In this document: positions 44,391 to 53,172 of the stretch, piece by piece
How the letters are laid out: each line of letters begins with the position of its first letter
Numbering within the stretch: the stretch's first letter is position 1
Source: Vibrio sinensis
GTDB taxonomy: Bacteria; Pseudomonadota; Gammaproteobacteria; Enterobacterales; Vibrionaceae
DNA length: 64,000 nt
Reading direction: 5' to 3'
Assembly (NCBI RefSeq): GCF_003605645.1
Contig: NZ_QVMU01000003.1
Span: 1 to 64,000 of the forward strand
Notes under the pieces: model-generated
Told to the model about the DNA's origin: nothing
The model's input: the letters and a program-made list of their open reading frames with translations, nothing else
Databases searched by the model: none
Program-made: the position numbers and the translations under genes

Positions 44391-45719
44391 TTACTTTGAC
44401 TTTGCTAGGTAAGAGGCCATTTCCGCTTCAGGTACCATACCGCCACCGGTCGCCCAAACAAGATGAACTGCATTTTGCATCTTCAAATCATCAAATTGCA
44501 TACGCGTTTGGTATGGCTGATCTTGCGAAACAACAACTGGGCCAACCATACCTGCGAGTGCCGATGGCTCAAGTTTGATACCCTCATGTTGATTCAATAA
44601 ACCTAGTTGTTGATACATTGCTTCATCTGTCATGGTGTAATAACCATCCAGCAAACGCTCCATAGCACGCCCTACAAAACCAGAAGCTCGGCCAACAGCT
44701 AGACCATCAGCTGCTGTAATATTATCAATACCAATTTCCTGAACAGAAACTTCATCATGCAAGCCAGTGTGAACGCCCAACAACATACATGGTGAATGCG
44801 TTGGTTCAGCAAAGATACAATGGACATGGTCACCAAAAGCCATCTTCAAACCAAACGCAACACCACCAGGACCACCACCGACACCGCATGGTAAGTAGAC
44901 AAATAGCGGATGGTTTTCGTCAACGATAATCCCTTGCTCTTCAAACTGCTTCTTCAAACGTTGACCAGCAACCGAGTAACCAAGGAACAATGTTTGAGAG
45001 TTTTCATCATCGATGAAAAAGCACATTGGATCTTTTTCAGCTTCTTTACGACCTTGCTCAACTGCAACACCGTAGTCTTGCTCATATTCCACAACATTCA
45101 CACCATGTTCACGCAGCTTATTTTTCTTCCACTGGCGAGCGTCAGCTGACATGTGAACTGAGACAGCAAAACCCAATTTTGCGCTCATGATACCAATCGA
45201 CATACCAAGATTACCCGTAGAACCGACTGCGATGCTGTACTGGCTGAAAAACTGCTTAAACTCTTCACTGAATAACTTGCTGTAATCATCCGATTCACTC
45301 AGCAAACCCGCTTGTATTGCCAGTTTCTCCGCATGGGTAAGTACTTCATAGATACCACCACGAGCTTTGATTGAACCTGAAATAGGTAGATGACTGTCCT
45401 TTTTCAACATCAAACGACCAGTAATTGGCGTATCAAATTGCTGCTCTAAGCTTGTTTTCATCAAATTGATATCAACCAATTCAGACTCAATAATTCCGTT
45501 CGTCACTGCTGTTTCAGGGAATGCTTTCACTAAGTAAGGCGCAAAACGGCTTAAACGTTGACTGGCGTCCTCAATGTCATTTTCTCCTAAGCCGACATAA
45601 GGTAGTGCTTCTTCCAAACTCGTGATATTTGGGTTAAACCAGCTCAATTCTTCAAGCGCAATCATTTTGTTGAGTAGTGGAAAATCAGTAGTCAGTTTTT
45701 GTATATCTAGTGTAGTCAT
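44391..45719 (-). CDS. dsdA: D-serine ammonia-lyase (dehydratase)
   Basis: PLP enzyme of 442 residues converting D-serine to pyruvate and ammonia through 2-aminoacrylate. Lys118 in SGSIKARGG holds the cofactor, with the phosphate-binding loop in AVGSTGNLG and the glycine-rich CGVGGGPGG further on. Length and motifs match E. coli DsdA. It lies 15 bases after the transporter gene dsdX in one operon, opposite the regulator dsdC. RidA is encoded about 2.7 kb away. Confidence 0.95.
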   Translation of the reverse strand: MTTLDIQKLTTDFPLLNKMIALEELSWFNPNITSLEEALPYVGLGENDIEDASQRLSRFAPYLVKAFPETAVTNGIIESELVDINLMKTSLEQQFDTPITGRLMLKKDSHLPISGSIKARGGIYEVLTHAEKLAIQAGLLSESDDYSKLFSEEFKQFFSQYSIAVGSTGNLGMSIGIMSAKLGFAVSVHMSADARQWKKNKLREHGVNVVEYEQDYGVAVEQGRKEAEKDPMCFFIDDENSQTLFLGYSVAGQRLKKQFEEQGIIVDENHPLFVYLPCGVGGGPGGVAFGLKMAFGDHVHCIFAEPTHSPCMLLGVHTGLHDEVSVQEIGIDNITAADGLAVGRASGFVGRAMERLLDGYYTMTDEAMYQQLGLLNQHEGIKLEPSALAGMVGPVVVSQDQPYQTRMQFDDLKMQNAVHLVWATGGGMVPEAEMASYLAKSK

Positions 45720-45734
45720 TTTAAGTACCTTCGT

Positions 45735-47072
45735 TTAAACCATGTACGACAGAATGAATGTACCTGTCAGGGCAACAAATGAAGCGATGAATGTCGCTGT
45801 CGTATAATATTTGAATGTTTCTGTCATCGTGGCGCCGCAATACTGCTTCACCAACCAAAATAGAGAATCAGTCACAATGGTGCAACCGATAGCACCAGAA
45901 CCAATAGCGAGTGTAATAATCTCAGGACTAACGTCTGGGTATAGTGACATTAGCGGTGCAACAATCGCAGTTGCGCCCATCATTGCTACAGTGGCTGAAC
46001 CTACTGCCGCGTGCAAAATAATAGCGACAGCCCAAGCAAGTAGAATTGGATGCATATCAAGGTTAGAGAGAAGTTGAGCGAGTACATCAGCCAGACCACT
46101 GCCCTTTAGCACACCGTTAAACGCCCCACCCGCACCAATAATCAATAGAATGTTAGCAATCGAAGCAAACGCACCTTCCGTTTTCTCTAACAGAGTTTGC
46201 ATGCCCATATTTTGCTTAATGCCCAGCATGTAATACGCAACGAAGGCAGCAATGAACATTGCGATAATTGGGTTACCAATAAATTCCAAAGCGGTATACA
46301 GCGCCGTGCCATTATCCATATTCAGTTCAGCAACGGTTTTCACTAGCATTAAAGCAATCGGTAATAATACCGTGAACAATGTCGCCGCTAAGGATGGCAA
46401 TTCACTTTCATCTTTTACTTCTAGTGACGTGAATTCACTCGGTACAGATTTAAATGGCAAACGTGAGCCAAGCACTTTAAGGAATAGAGGACCACCAATA
46501 AGAGAAGCAACTAAGCCAATCAGCAAGCCATAAACGATCACAGAGCCAATATCAGCACCCAATTCATTGGTCACGAATAAAGCTGCAGGATGTGGAGGAA
46601 CAATACAATGCACAGCCATCAACGCAGTACAAAGTGGAATAGCAAGATTTAAAAGTGAGGTATTGGTTTTCTTTGCGATAGAAAAAGCGAGTGGAATCAG
46701 CAATACAACACCGACTTCAACAAATAGAGTGATACCACAGACCAAGCCAATCAAAACCATGATGACTTCAGGCGATAACCAACGAATTTTTTGTAACGTA
46801 ATACCGATACGCTCCGCGGCCCCTGAGATTTCCATCATCTTGCCTAGAATGGTACCTAGCCCGATAACAACCGCGAGAAAACCGAGGGTACCACCAATAC
46901 CGTTTTCAATGGCACTCACCATCTCTAACGGTTGCATACCCATCATGCCGCCAACGTAAAAGCTCGCCATCAAAAGAGCTAAAAATGGGTGTAGTTTAAA
47001 TTTAACGATCGAAAATACGATCAGCAGGATACTGGAAAGAAGGGTCATGATGACCCAGATTTGTGACTCCAT
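45735..47072 (-). CDS. dsdX: D-serine transporter DsdX (GntP family)
   Basis: Inner-membrane GntP-type permease of about 445 residues with 12 or more hydrophobic segments. It begins MESQIWVIMTLLSSI, closely matching the start of E. coli DsdX, and contains GGTLGFLAVVIGLGTILGKM and VPPHPAALF. This alignment fixes the ATG at 47072; the frame runs 12 codons further upstream. It imports D-serine for DsdA, which follows after 15 bases. Confidence 0.93.
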   Translation of the reverse strand: MESQIWVIMTLLSSILLIVFSIVKFKLHPFLALLMASFYVGGMMGMQPLEMVSAIENGIGGTLGFLAVVIGLGTILGKMMEISGAAERIGITLQKIRWLSPEVIMVLIGLVCGITLFVEVGVVLLIPLAFSIAKKTNTSLLNLAIPLCTALMAVHCIVPPHPAALFVTNELGADIGSVIVYGLLIGLVASLIGGPLFLKVLGSRLPFKSVPSEFTSLEVKDESELPSLAATLFTVLLPIALMLVKTVAELNMDNGTALYTALEFIGNPIIAMFIAAFVAYYMLGIKQNMGMQTLLEKTEGAFASIANILLIIGAGGAFNGVLKGSGLADVLAQLLSNLDMHPILLAWAVAIILHAAVGSATVAMMGATAIVAPLMSLYPDVSPEIITLAIGSGAIGCTIVTDSLFWLVKQYCGATMTETFKYYTTATFIASFVALTGTFILSYMV

Positions 47073-47291
47073 GTTCAAACCTAATTTTGTTGTTGTAATT
47101 GCGGTCAATTAAACGTTGATTCTGTTCTGCTGACAAACGATCAATCCTCACTTTCACATGAGCCAAATTCAAACAAGTACGTGATCTAGTCGTGATTTTT
47201 CAAATAACTCAACCCATGGTTAATTATTTTTCACCTCAAACACTATAATGCGTAATTCCGGTATTCGGTGATTTCAGTAGGAACATGAAAA

Positions 47292-48260
47292 ATGATGTAT
47301 ACAAAAGACAATATTTTCACTCGAAACCAACGAATCAATAGTTTTCAGTTGTCAAAGCTGCATACGTTTGAAGTAGCAGCTCGTCATGCCTCTTTCTCAT
47401 TGGCGGCCGAAGAACTGGCAATGACGCCTAGCGCCATCTCACACAGAATCAATAAGCTCGAACAAGAACTAGGCATTGCACTATTCCACCGAACACACAG
47501 AAAGATCGCACTGACGGAGGAAGGGGAACGTATCTACCATTCTCTCACTCGTAGCTTAAATGAACTCAATCAAGAGATTTTGGATGTAAAGAGTGGTGAT
47601 GTGTCAGGTGGTTTAACGATTTATTCTCGCCCATCATTCGCTCAGTGTTGGCTGGTGCCGCGACTGTACGAGTTTAATCAGCGTTATCCATTGATCGAAT
47701 TAAAACTGCTAACTGGTAACGAAAATATTAATTTCCAAGGTTATGGTATTGATGCTGCGATCTATTTTGACGAGGGTTTACCAGATAAAGTTTGGCGACA
47801 AGAGATCATGTCTGAAACGATTATTCCTGTATGCACACAGCAATATGCTCAGCAACATCAGCTTTTCAACACCCCTGAAAACTTAGCTAAAGCCACTCTG
47901 TTACACGACAATCAGGCTTGGGACTATAATTCTCATCATGATGAGTGGACAGTGTGGGCTACAGCGAATCAATTACCCTCCATTGATCATATTTCTAGCA
48001 TAGCATTTGACCGTTCTGACTTAGCGGTTATCGCAGCAATGAACCATGCTGGTGTGGCGATGGGACGATATAATTTGATAAAAAAACGTCTCGACTCAGG
48101 AGAGCTTGTTACTCCCTTTCCAAATAGTGAAGTCACTTGCCAACAAAAATACTACTTAGTCACTCCTAGCAAGAAACACTCGCGCAAGCTCGCTTTATTT
48201 ATTGAATGGTTGATGGAACCTTTACGCGACAATACCCCCAAAAACACGCCAAAATTCTAA
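47292..48260 (+). CDS. dsdC: LysR-type activator DsdC
   Basis: LysR regulator of 322 residues with helix-turn-helix SFSLAAEELAMTPSAISHRI and LEQELGIALFHRTHRKIAL. Divergent from dsdXA across about 220 bases, as in E. coli, where DsdC activates dsdXA in response to D-serine. A terminator follows its 3' end. Confidence 0.9.
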   Translation: MMYTKDNIFTRNQRINSFQLSKLHTFEVAARHASFSLAAEELAMTPSAISHRINKLEQELGIALFHRTHRKIALTEEGERIYHSLTRSLNELNQEILDVKSGDVSGGLTIYSRPSFAQCWLVPRLYEFNQRYPLIELKLLTGNENINFQGYGIDAAIYFDEGLPDKVWRQEIMSETIIPVCTQQYAQQHQLFNTPENLAKATLLHDNQAWDYNSHHDEWTVWATANQLPSIDHISSIAFDRSDLAVIAAMNHAGVAMGRYNLIKKRLDSGELVTPFPNSEVTCQQKYYLVTPSKKHSRKLALFIEWLMEPLRDNTPKNTPKF

Positions 48261-48320
48261 TGAGAACAATATCTAGATCGGTAAATCTTAGCTAAAGTAA
48301 TAAGCAGTTTTTTCATAAAA

Positions 48321-48345
48321 AAAGCTCTCATTAAGTGAGAGCTTT
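48321..48345. terminator. Terminator between dsdC and ridA
   Basis: The 10-bp arms aaagctctca (48321-48330) and tgagagcttt (48336-48345) pair with a 5-base loop. On the minus strand a long T-run follows, so it best serves the ridA side and may also stop dsdC. Confidence 0.75.
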
Positions 48346-48435
48346 GTTCTATCGGGTGTCATATTGACAGAGAAGTTGAGCTAACATTGATGTCGTTCAA
48401 CGAGAAAAACGACACCTTGTTAGCTCATATGGTTA

Positions 48436-48819
48436 TTAGCCACGAAACGCCATTACTTCGATTTCAACTTTTGCATCCATTGGCAAACGAGCCACTTCTA
48501 CACAAGAACGTGCAGGGAATGGTGCATTGTGCGCAGTAAAGAACGCTTCATATGCTTTGTTTACAACAGCAAAATCATTTAGATCTTTAACAAAAACTGT
48601 CGTTTTCACGATGTTGTTTGCTTCTAGGCCCGCTTCTTTAATGATAGCTAAAGCATTGTTTAGTGATTGAGTTGCTTGCTCAGCAACATCTTCAACCATT
48701 TGCTTTGTTTCAGGGTTGATAGGTAACTGACCAGAGGTAATAACTAGGTTACCTAGATTCACACCTTGTACGTATGGACCGATTGCTGCTGGTGCGCCCT
48801 CTGTTTTAACTTCAAACAT
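48436..48819 (-). CDS. ridA: RidA-family enamine/imine deaminase
   Basis: This 127-residue trimeric YjgF/RidA protein hydrolyses reactive enamines such as 2-aminoacrylate that escape from PLP dehydratases. The catalytic arginine is Arg104 in PARSCVEVARLP, and GPYVQGV and SGQLPINPET form the rest of the site. Its position beside the D-serine dehydratase locus fits detoxification of the DsdA intermediate. It is transcribed alone with a terminator behind it. Confidence 0.92.
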   Translation of the reverse strand: MFEVKTEGAPAAIGPYVQGVNLGNLVITSGQLPINPETKQMVEDVAEQATQSLNNALAIIKEAGLEANNIVKTTVFVKDLNDFAVVNKAYEAFFTAHNAPFPARSCVEVARLPMDAKVEIEVMAFRG

Positions 48820-49495
48820 ATCTTTTCCTTATTAAATGATGATATCGCCCTGGCTCATTCATGCACTACGACAATATCGATTAAAACTAAAATATAAAAC
48901 CTGGCGAATGCCTGTGGCTATTAAATATAAAATAACTCGCAGATAAATTATAACCATTTAACCTGGAGTAATATTAATACCTAGAAATTATCAACGAATA
49001 ACGCCTAGGTATTAATTTGTTAAAATAATTAGTGCAATCGTTTTATCGGTCTCGAACGATTGCTTTTAAAACAATGCAACAGCCCACGATCATCTAAGTA
49101 TACACTTTCAAGTTTTGACTGACTCTACTTAGCAAAACCTCTTGACCGTAAAGGTTCTCCCAACAAATCACCTACTTCAATACAAAGGCTAGACAGTTGA
49201 AATGAGCGACGTGTAAAAGAAAACTTCAGTTCAGTCGTGTTTTAATCCACCAAAACACTATATACAGAATAAAATATTAAATGCGTTCAGTGTATAAATG
49301 CTGCCTATTTTTGTATAACGTATCACACTTTATTATTGCAAAAAAATCAACACACCCATCAGCACAAAATAACATTTCAATAATAGAAAACTAATAACAG
49401 CCATTATTTACATTAAAACAAATGTGGGTAATAAACATACAAATATAGCCCAACTGTTTATTAACTTTATTTACCAACATTGAAAGCAAACACAA
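48820..49495. other. Long AT-rich intergenic region with structured segment
   Basis: About 680 bases without a gene. A 12-bp perfect inverted repeat (attaatacctag 48973-48984, ctaggtattaat 49005-49016) is followed by a terminator-like stem (gcaatcgtt 49034-49042, aacgattgc 49055-49063, then TTTTAAAA) on the plus strand. This could be a small RNA of about 100 nt. The remaining sequence, about 49070-49490, is featureless and very AT-rich. Confidence 0.4.
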
Positions 49496-49521
49496 AAAAG
49501 GCTCTTAATTAAGAGCCTTTT
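49496..49521 (-). terminator. Terminator of tnaB
   Basis: A perfectly self-complementary 26-base palindrome centred on TTAATTAA, with arms aaaaggctct/agagcctttt and a T-run on the minus strand, lies 65 bases after the tnaB stop codon. Confidence 0.8.
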
Positions 49522-49585
49522 AAATATTCAAATCACAACGTTATCGAAATAATAACAATGATATCCGTATGTTGTGCTCGTTAAA

Positions 49586-50800
49586 TTAGCCGGTAAATAC
49601 TGGCAACATACCAAGCATAGACATGATGTGGAACAGTGCTGTAAAGATACCAAATACCATTACAAGACCAATCATTGCATTGCCACCTGGTGCTTTAAAG
49701 CCTTTGTCGTTATCTTCACGTTGACGAGCTTTTCTCACCAATAGGGCTGGGATAATACAAGTCCAAACTGTCGCTGCCGCACCTGCATAACCAATCGCGA
49801 TAACAAAGCCGAATGGGAATAGGATTGATAGAATCAACGGTGGTAAGAACGTTGCAGCCCAAGTTTTTGCACGACCTTCTTTAGTATCTTCAAACTTGAA
49901 GAAGTCAGCTAGGAAATCGAACAAGCCAAGTCCAACACCAATAAACGATGATAGAATTGCAGCCATAGAGAATGTGTTGATTGCGCTCTTCACTTCTTCA
50001 GAAGCAATTACTGAGCCTAGCGTAGCTAAAAGTACATCTACGTTACCGCCTTGTGCAATGACAGGGCCAAACTCATTACGTGATAGGTTTCCGTAGATGG
50101 CAACTAGCCAAATCAAGTACAAGCTAAGAGCAATAACAGTACCACCAAGAATCGCATATTTAGCGCGGCGCTCTTCACCGTAGTATGCACGCATACTTGA
50201 TACAGAGTGGTGGTAACCAAATGACGTTAGCGCGACTGGCAACATAGCCATAGCATAAGGAGCGTAGCTTGTTTCCTTATTCATCGTGTCGAATAGAATG
50301 CTAGTATCAACGTTAAGTGCTAGTCCAGATACGCCAAACACGAAGCTTAAGACCATGAATACAATAAGAACAACTGAGATTCGGTCAACTGCTCGAGTTG
50401 AATGCCATACAAAGCCAGAAAAAAGTAGTACAAAAAGGACAGAGGCGATCTTGCTGTTAATATTAAACATGCCTTCCAAAATAATACCGGAAGAAGTCAC
50501 GTAGGCATAAAGCAGAATACCACCTACAAAATAAACAGCTAAGTTGTTTATTCTATTTACGTTGTCACCAAGCATATCCTTGGTAACCGTATCAAACGAA
50601 ACTTTAAGATCGTAATGCTTAAATGCTTCTAAAAGCATCCAGCCAGATATAGTCATAACGGCCATAGTTAATGAGATTGCAATAACTGACCAAGTCGTCC
50701 ATGCACCAGCACCAGCACTAGGTAAACCCAACATCCCTGCACCCACGCAGACACTGGCTATAATACAGGCACCACCAAATAATGACGGTTTTCCTTTCAT
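49586..50800 (-). CDS. tnaB: Tryptophan permease TnaB
   Basis: Inner-membrane aromatic amino acid permease (HAAAP family) of 404 residues with about 11 helices. It begins GGACIIASVCVGAGMLGLPS, the conserved first helix of TnaB/Mtr/TyrP. It imports tryptophan for TnaA. RBS-like AAGAGAAT precedes the ATG. A strong terminator sits between tnaA and this gene, so tnaB expression relies on readthrough or its own promoter. Confidence 0.93.
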   Translation of the reverse strand: MKGKPSLFGGACIIASVCVGAGMLGLPSAGAGAWTTWSVIAISLTMAVMTISGWMLLEAFKHYDLKVSFDTVTKDMLGDNVNRINNLAVYFVGGILLYAYVTSSGIILEGMFNINSKIASVLFVLLFSGFVWHSTRAVDRISVVLIVFMVLSFVFGVSGLALNVDTSILFDTMNKETSYAPYAMAMLPVALTSFGYHHSVSSMRAYYGEERRAKYAILGGTVIALSLYLIWLVAIYGNLSRNEFGPVIAQGGNVDVLLATLGSVIASEEVKSAINTFSMAAILSSFIGVGLGLFDFLADFFKFEDTKEGRAKTWAATFLPPLILSILFPFGFVIAIGYAGAAATVWTCIIPALLVRKARQREDNDKGFKAPGGNAMIGLVMVFGIFTALFHIMSMLGMLPVFTG

Positions 50801-50881
50801 AGATTATTCTCTTATGTTGATTCACGTTATTAGATTAGGTTCTTAAGCGATTAGTAATTTTATAAGTATGTTTGCTTAAGA

Positions 50882-50909
50882 AAAACGCGCCGGGTTGGCG
50901 GCGCGTTTT
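50882..50909 (-). terminator. Strong intrinsic terminator between tnaA and tnaB
   Basis: The 11-bp GC-rich arms aaaacgcgccg (50882-50892) and cggcgcgtttt (50899-50909) pair perfectly with a 6-base loop; a five-T run follows on the minus strand. It lies 10 bases after the tnaA stop. Confidence 0.85.
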
Positions 50910-50918
50910 GTGAAGTGA

Positions 50919-52382
50919 TTAAGCTTCCGCTACTGCTTCTTTTTGTGTAGCAGCAACTTCTACAGCTTCAACTTCTTTTAGACGAGCAGTGAAGTGACGA
51001 AGTACTGCAGGCTCGTAAGTGAAATCTAAGCCTTTAACATTCTTCGCGTTTTCTTTCACTTTTTGGAACGCTTCAATTACGAAATCCATGTGTGTTTGAG
51101 TGTAAGTCGCACGAGGAATCGTTAGACGTAGCAACTCAGCTGGACATGGGTGTTGTTCGCCAGTCGCAGGATCGCGACCTAGTAACAATGAACCGATTTC
51201 AACAGCACGGATACCTGCAACTTTGTATAGCTCACAAGCTAGAGCGTGCGCTGGGAATTGACCTGCTGGGATATGTGGAAGCAGTTTACCTGCGTCTACG
51301 AATGCAGCGTGACCACCCGCTTGTTGACATACAACACCAATTGCTTCTAGGCCATCAACTAGGTATTGAACTTGACCGATACGGTAAGCCAACCACTCTT
51401 GACGCATACCGTCGTAAAGACCAACAGCTAGACGCTCCATTGCGCCGCCTTCTAGGCCACCGTAAGTAGGGAAACCTTCTTGAACCACACAAAGGGTACG
51501 ACAATCAGTGTAAACATCCATGAATGATTCATCTTTGAAACAAAGTAGACCACCCATTTGTACCATTGCATCTTTCTTCGCAGACATCGCTAGGCCGTCA
51601 GCGTATTTGTAAGACTCAAGAGTAATTTGTGCGATTGTCCAATCTTGGTAACCTTCTTCACGTTGTTGAATGAAGTAAGCGTTTTCAGCAAAACGAGCTG
51701 AGTCCATGATTACTGGAATGTTGTATTTTTGACCGATTTCGTATACTGCTTTCAAGTTAGCAATAGAAACTGGCTGACCACCTGCAGAGTTACAAGTAAT
51801 TGTGCTGATGATGTAAGGTACGTTTTGTGGACCTGCAGCTTGGATGCCTTCTTCTAGTTTAACTAGGTCAAAATCACCTTTAAAGTCTGCATTTACAGAA
51901 GTATCAAACGCTTCTTCTGTGTACACGTTTTTAGCTACACAGCAGTTTACTTGTGTGTGACCTTGAGTTGTATCGAAGAAGTAGTTTGAGAACGCAACCA
52001 TCTTAGTGCGATCTAGGCCTCTTTCTTTCTCAGCTTTTTTGATCAGTACAGGGATGTAGATTTGCTCTGCACCACGACCTTGGTGAGTCGGGATAGTTAG
52101 GTCGTAACCAAAGATATCTTTCACTGCGTTTGATAGAGCGTAGTAGCTGCGGCTGCCGCTGTATGCTTCATCGCCACGTAGCATTGCTGCTTGCATGTCT
52201 TGAGTGATAGCACCAGTACCACTATCTGTTAGCAGGTCAATAAATACATCTTCGCTGTCTAGTAGGAATGGGTTCATACCCGCTTTTAAGATAGCTTCTT
52301 CACGGTATTCACGAGTAGTACGTTTTACAGGCTCGATTACACGAATACGGAATGGTTCAGGTAGATGTTTAAAGTTTTCCAT
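50919..52382 (-). CDS. tnaA: Tryptophanase TnaA
   Basis: PLP enzyme of 487 residues that cleaves L-tryptophan to indole, pyruvate and ammonia. The cofactor lysine is in [13 protein letters not shown]; other conserved blocks are [11 protein letters not shown] and [11 protein letters not shown]. The ATG at 52382 has AAAGGTC eight bases upstream and matches family N-termini ([13 protein letters not shown]). It carries an Ala/Glu/Val-rich C-terminal tail of about 16 residues beyond the E. coli length. A leader-peptide region precedes it. Confidence 0.96.
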   Translation of the reverse strand: MENFKHLPEPFRIRVIEPVKRTTREYREEAILKAGMNPFLLDSEDVFIDLLTDSGTGAITQDMQAAMLRGDEAYSGSRSYYALSNAVKDIFGYDLTIPTHQGRGAEQIYIPVLIKKAEKERGLDRTKMVAFSNYFFDTTQGHTQVNCCVAKNVYTEEAFDTSVNADFKGDFDLVKLEEGIQAAGPQNVPYIISTITCNSAGGQPVSIANLKAVYEIGQKYNIPVIMDSARFAENAYFIQQREEGYQDWTIAQITLESYKYADGLAMSAKKDAMVQMGGLLCFKDESFMDVYTDCRTLCVVQEGFPTYGGLEGGAMERLAVGLYDGMRQEWLAYRIGQVQYLVDGLEAIGVVCQQAGGHAAFVDAGKLLPHIPAGQFPAHALACELYKVAGIRAVEIGSLLLGRDPATGEQHPCPAELLRLTIPRATYTQTHMDFVIEAFQKVKENAKNVKGLDFTYEPAVLRHFTARLKEVEAVEVAATQKEAVAEA

Positions 52383-52667
52383 GATAAGACCTTTATTATA
52401 TATAGTGCTTATTCGCACATTAAATTAATTTATTTTATTTAACCCAATCAGTGGAATATTAATTCCAATATAAATCACTCATATGAGAATATAATTCATG
52501 GGCTTTTAATTTTTATTTAAACCATAATTTGGTTTATTAATTACTTATAACAAATTCAATAAACAGAAAACAAATAGATACAACATTGATATATATTAAT
52601 AACAATAATTTAGCATTATTTGTGAGTGCACTTGGGCAATGTTTATTGTGATTCCTCATAAGTTTAA

Positions 52668-52708
52668 GTAAAGCTCTAGGCTTTACCCGGCGTGGGGTGC
52701 CTAAGAGG
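52668..52708 (-). promoter_or_regulatory. Rho-utilisation-like leader segment and pause hairpin
   Basis: On the transcribed (minus) strand, the bases just after the tnaC stop read CCTCTTAGGCACCCCACGCC, an unusually C-rich, G-poor stretch for this AT-rich region. A 7-bp hairpin (gtaaagc 52668-52674, gctttac 52680-52686) follows. This is the layout of the E. coli tna leader, where Rho loads after tnaC unless the ribosome stalls. Confidence 0.5.
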
Positions 52709-52807
52709 TTACTCAGAAGATAGTAGGAATGATAATTGGTAATCGCGTGTATACCAAGCTAACGATGTTAGCCATATATTAGATTGCGATTTAAGGTACA
52801 TGTTCAT
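52709..52807 (-). CDS. tnaC: TnaC-like leader peptide
   Basis: Short frame of 32 codons whose ATG at 52807 is preceded by ATAGGAAC. It encodes a peptide with two tryptophans, ...NIWLTSLAWYTRD..., and stops 326 bases upstream of tnaA. The W-x3-D spacing of WYTRD equals the essential Trp12...Asp16 spacing of E. coli TnaC. The terminal Pro next to the stop codon in E. coli is absent (C-terminus LLSSE). It would let excess tryptophan stall the ribosome and block Rho. Call rests on position, spacing and RBS. Confidence 0.55.
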   Translation of the reverse strand: MNMYLKSQSNIWLTSLAWYTRDYQLSFLLSSE

Positions 52808-52865
52808 TGTATGTTCCTATTTCCAACTGCAATGATTTATCCGATGAAGCTATTATTCTCCAAAC

Positions 52866-52913
52866 GGCCTAATTAATATATAGGGTAAATCGTTAAGTGT
52901 GATCAGTATAAAA
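52866..52913 (-). promoter_or_regulatory. Putative tna promoter with CRP-like site
   Basis: TGTGATCAGTATAAAA (52898-52913) has one perfect CRP half-site and a weak partner. A TATTAA -10-like hexamer lies at 52878-52873 on the minus strand. A start near 52866 would place the CRP centre close to -40, a class II arrangement. The tna operon of E. coli is known to need CRP. Confidence 0.4.
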
Positions 52914-53112
52914 ATAAAATAAAGGTCAAAAATATTTATGTCGACAGTATCACAAATAGTACGGCGTTCATATGAACCAGGTTTCTATCGTGTTTTTTTA
53001 ACCATTAAAATTTTTATAAATTTTCACTCAAATAATAACCCGTTATTGATAATAATAGTTTTAAAGGGAGAAATGAAAAGGTCCGCAACACGTTTTTTTT
53101 CGAAATCAACAT
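52914..53112. other. AT-rich region upstream of the tna promoter
   Basis: Gene-free and AT-rich. A segment near 53042-53060 loosely resembles a Fur box but is not in front of any gene. Nothing else is seen. Confidence 0.4.
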
Positions 53113-53144
53113 AAAAAAACAGCACCATAATCGTGCTGTTTTTT
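53113..53144. terminator. Terminator of the Cache chemoreceptor gene
   Basis: The arms aaaaaacagcac and gtgctgtttttt form a perfect stem with A- and T-runs on the two sides, about 30 bases after the stop codon of the chemoreceptor. Confidence 0.85.
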
Positions 53145-53172
53145 ATCTTTGAATCATTCTTTTCGAATAAGA

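Noticed and set aside
46567..46959. 130-residue plus-strand frame inside dsdX and similar long antisense frames (for example 58-62 kb)
   Set aside because: They are shadows of real genes in another frame, without RBS or family features.
52668..52686. The gtaaagc/gctttac hairpin as an intrinsic terminator
   Set aside because: The stem is only 7 bp and no T-run follows on the transcribed strand, so it is better seen as a pause or Rho-region element.
53042..53060. Fur-like sequence ttattgataataatag
   Set aside because: It does not precede any gene and matches the 19-bp consensus only in part.
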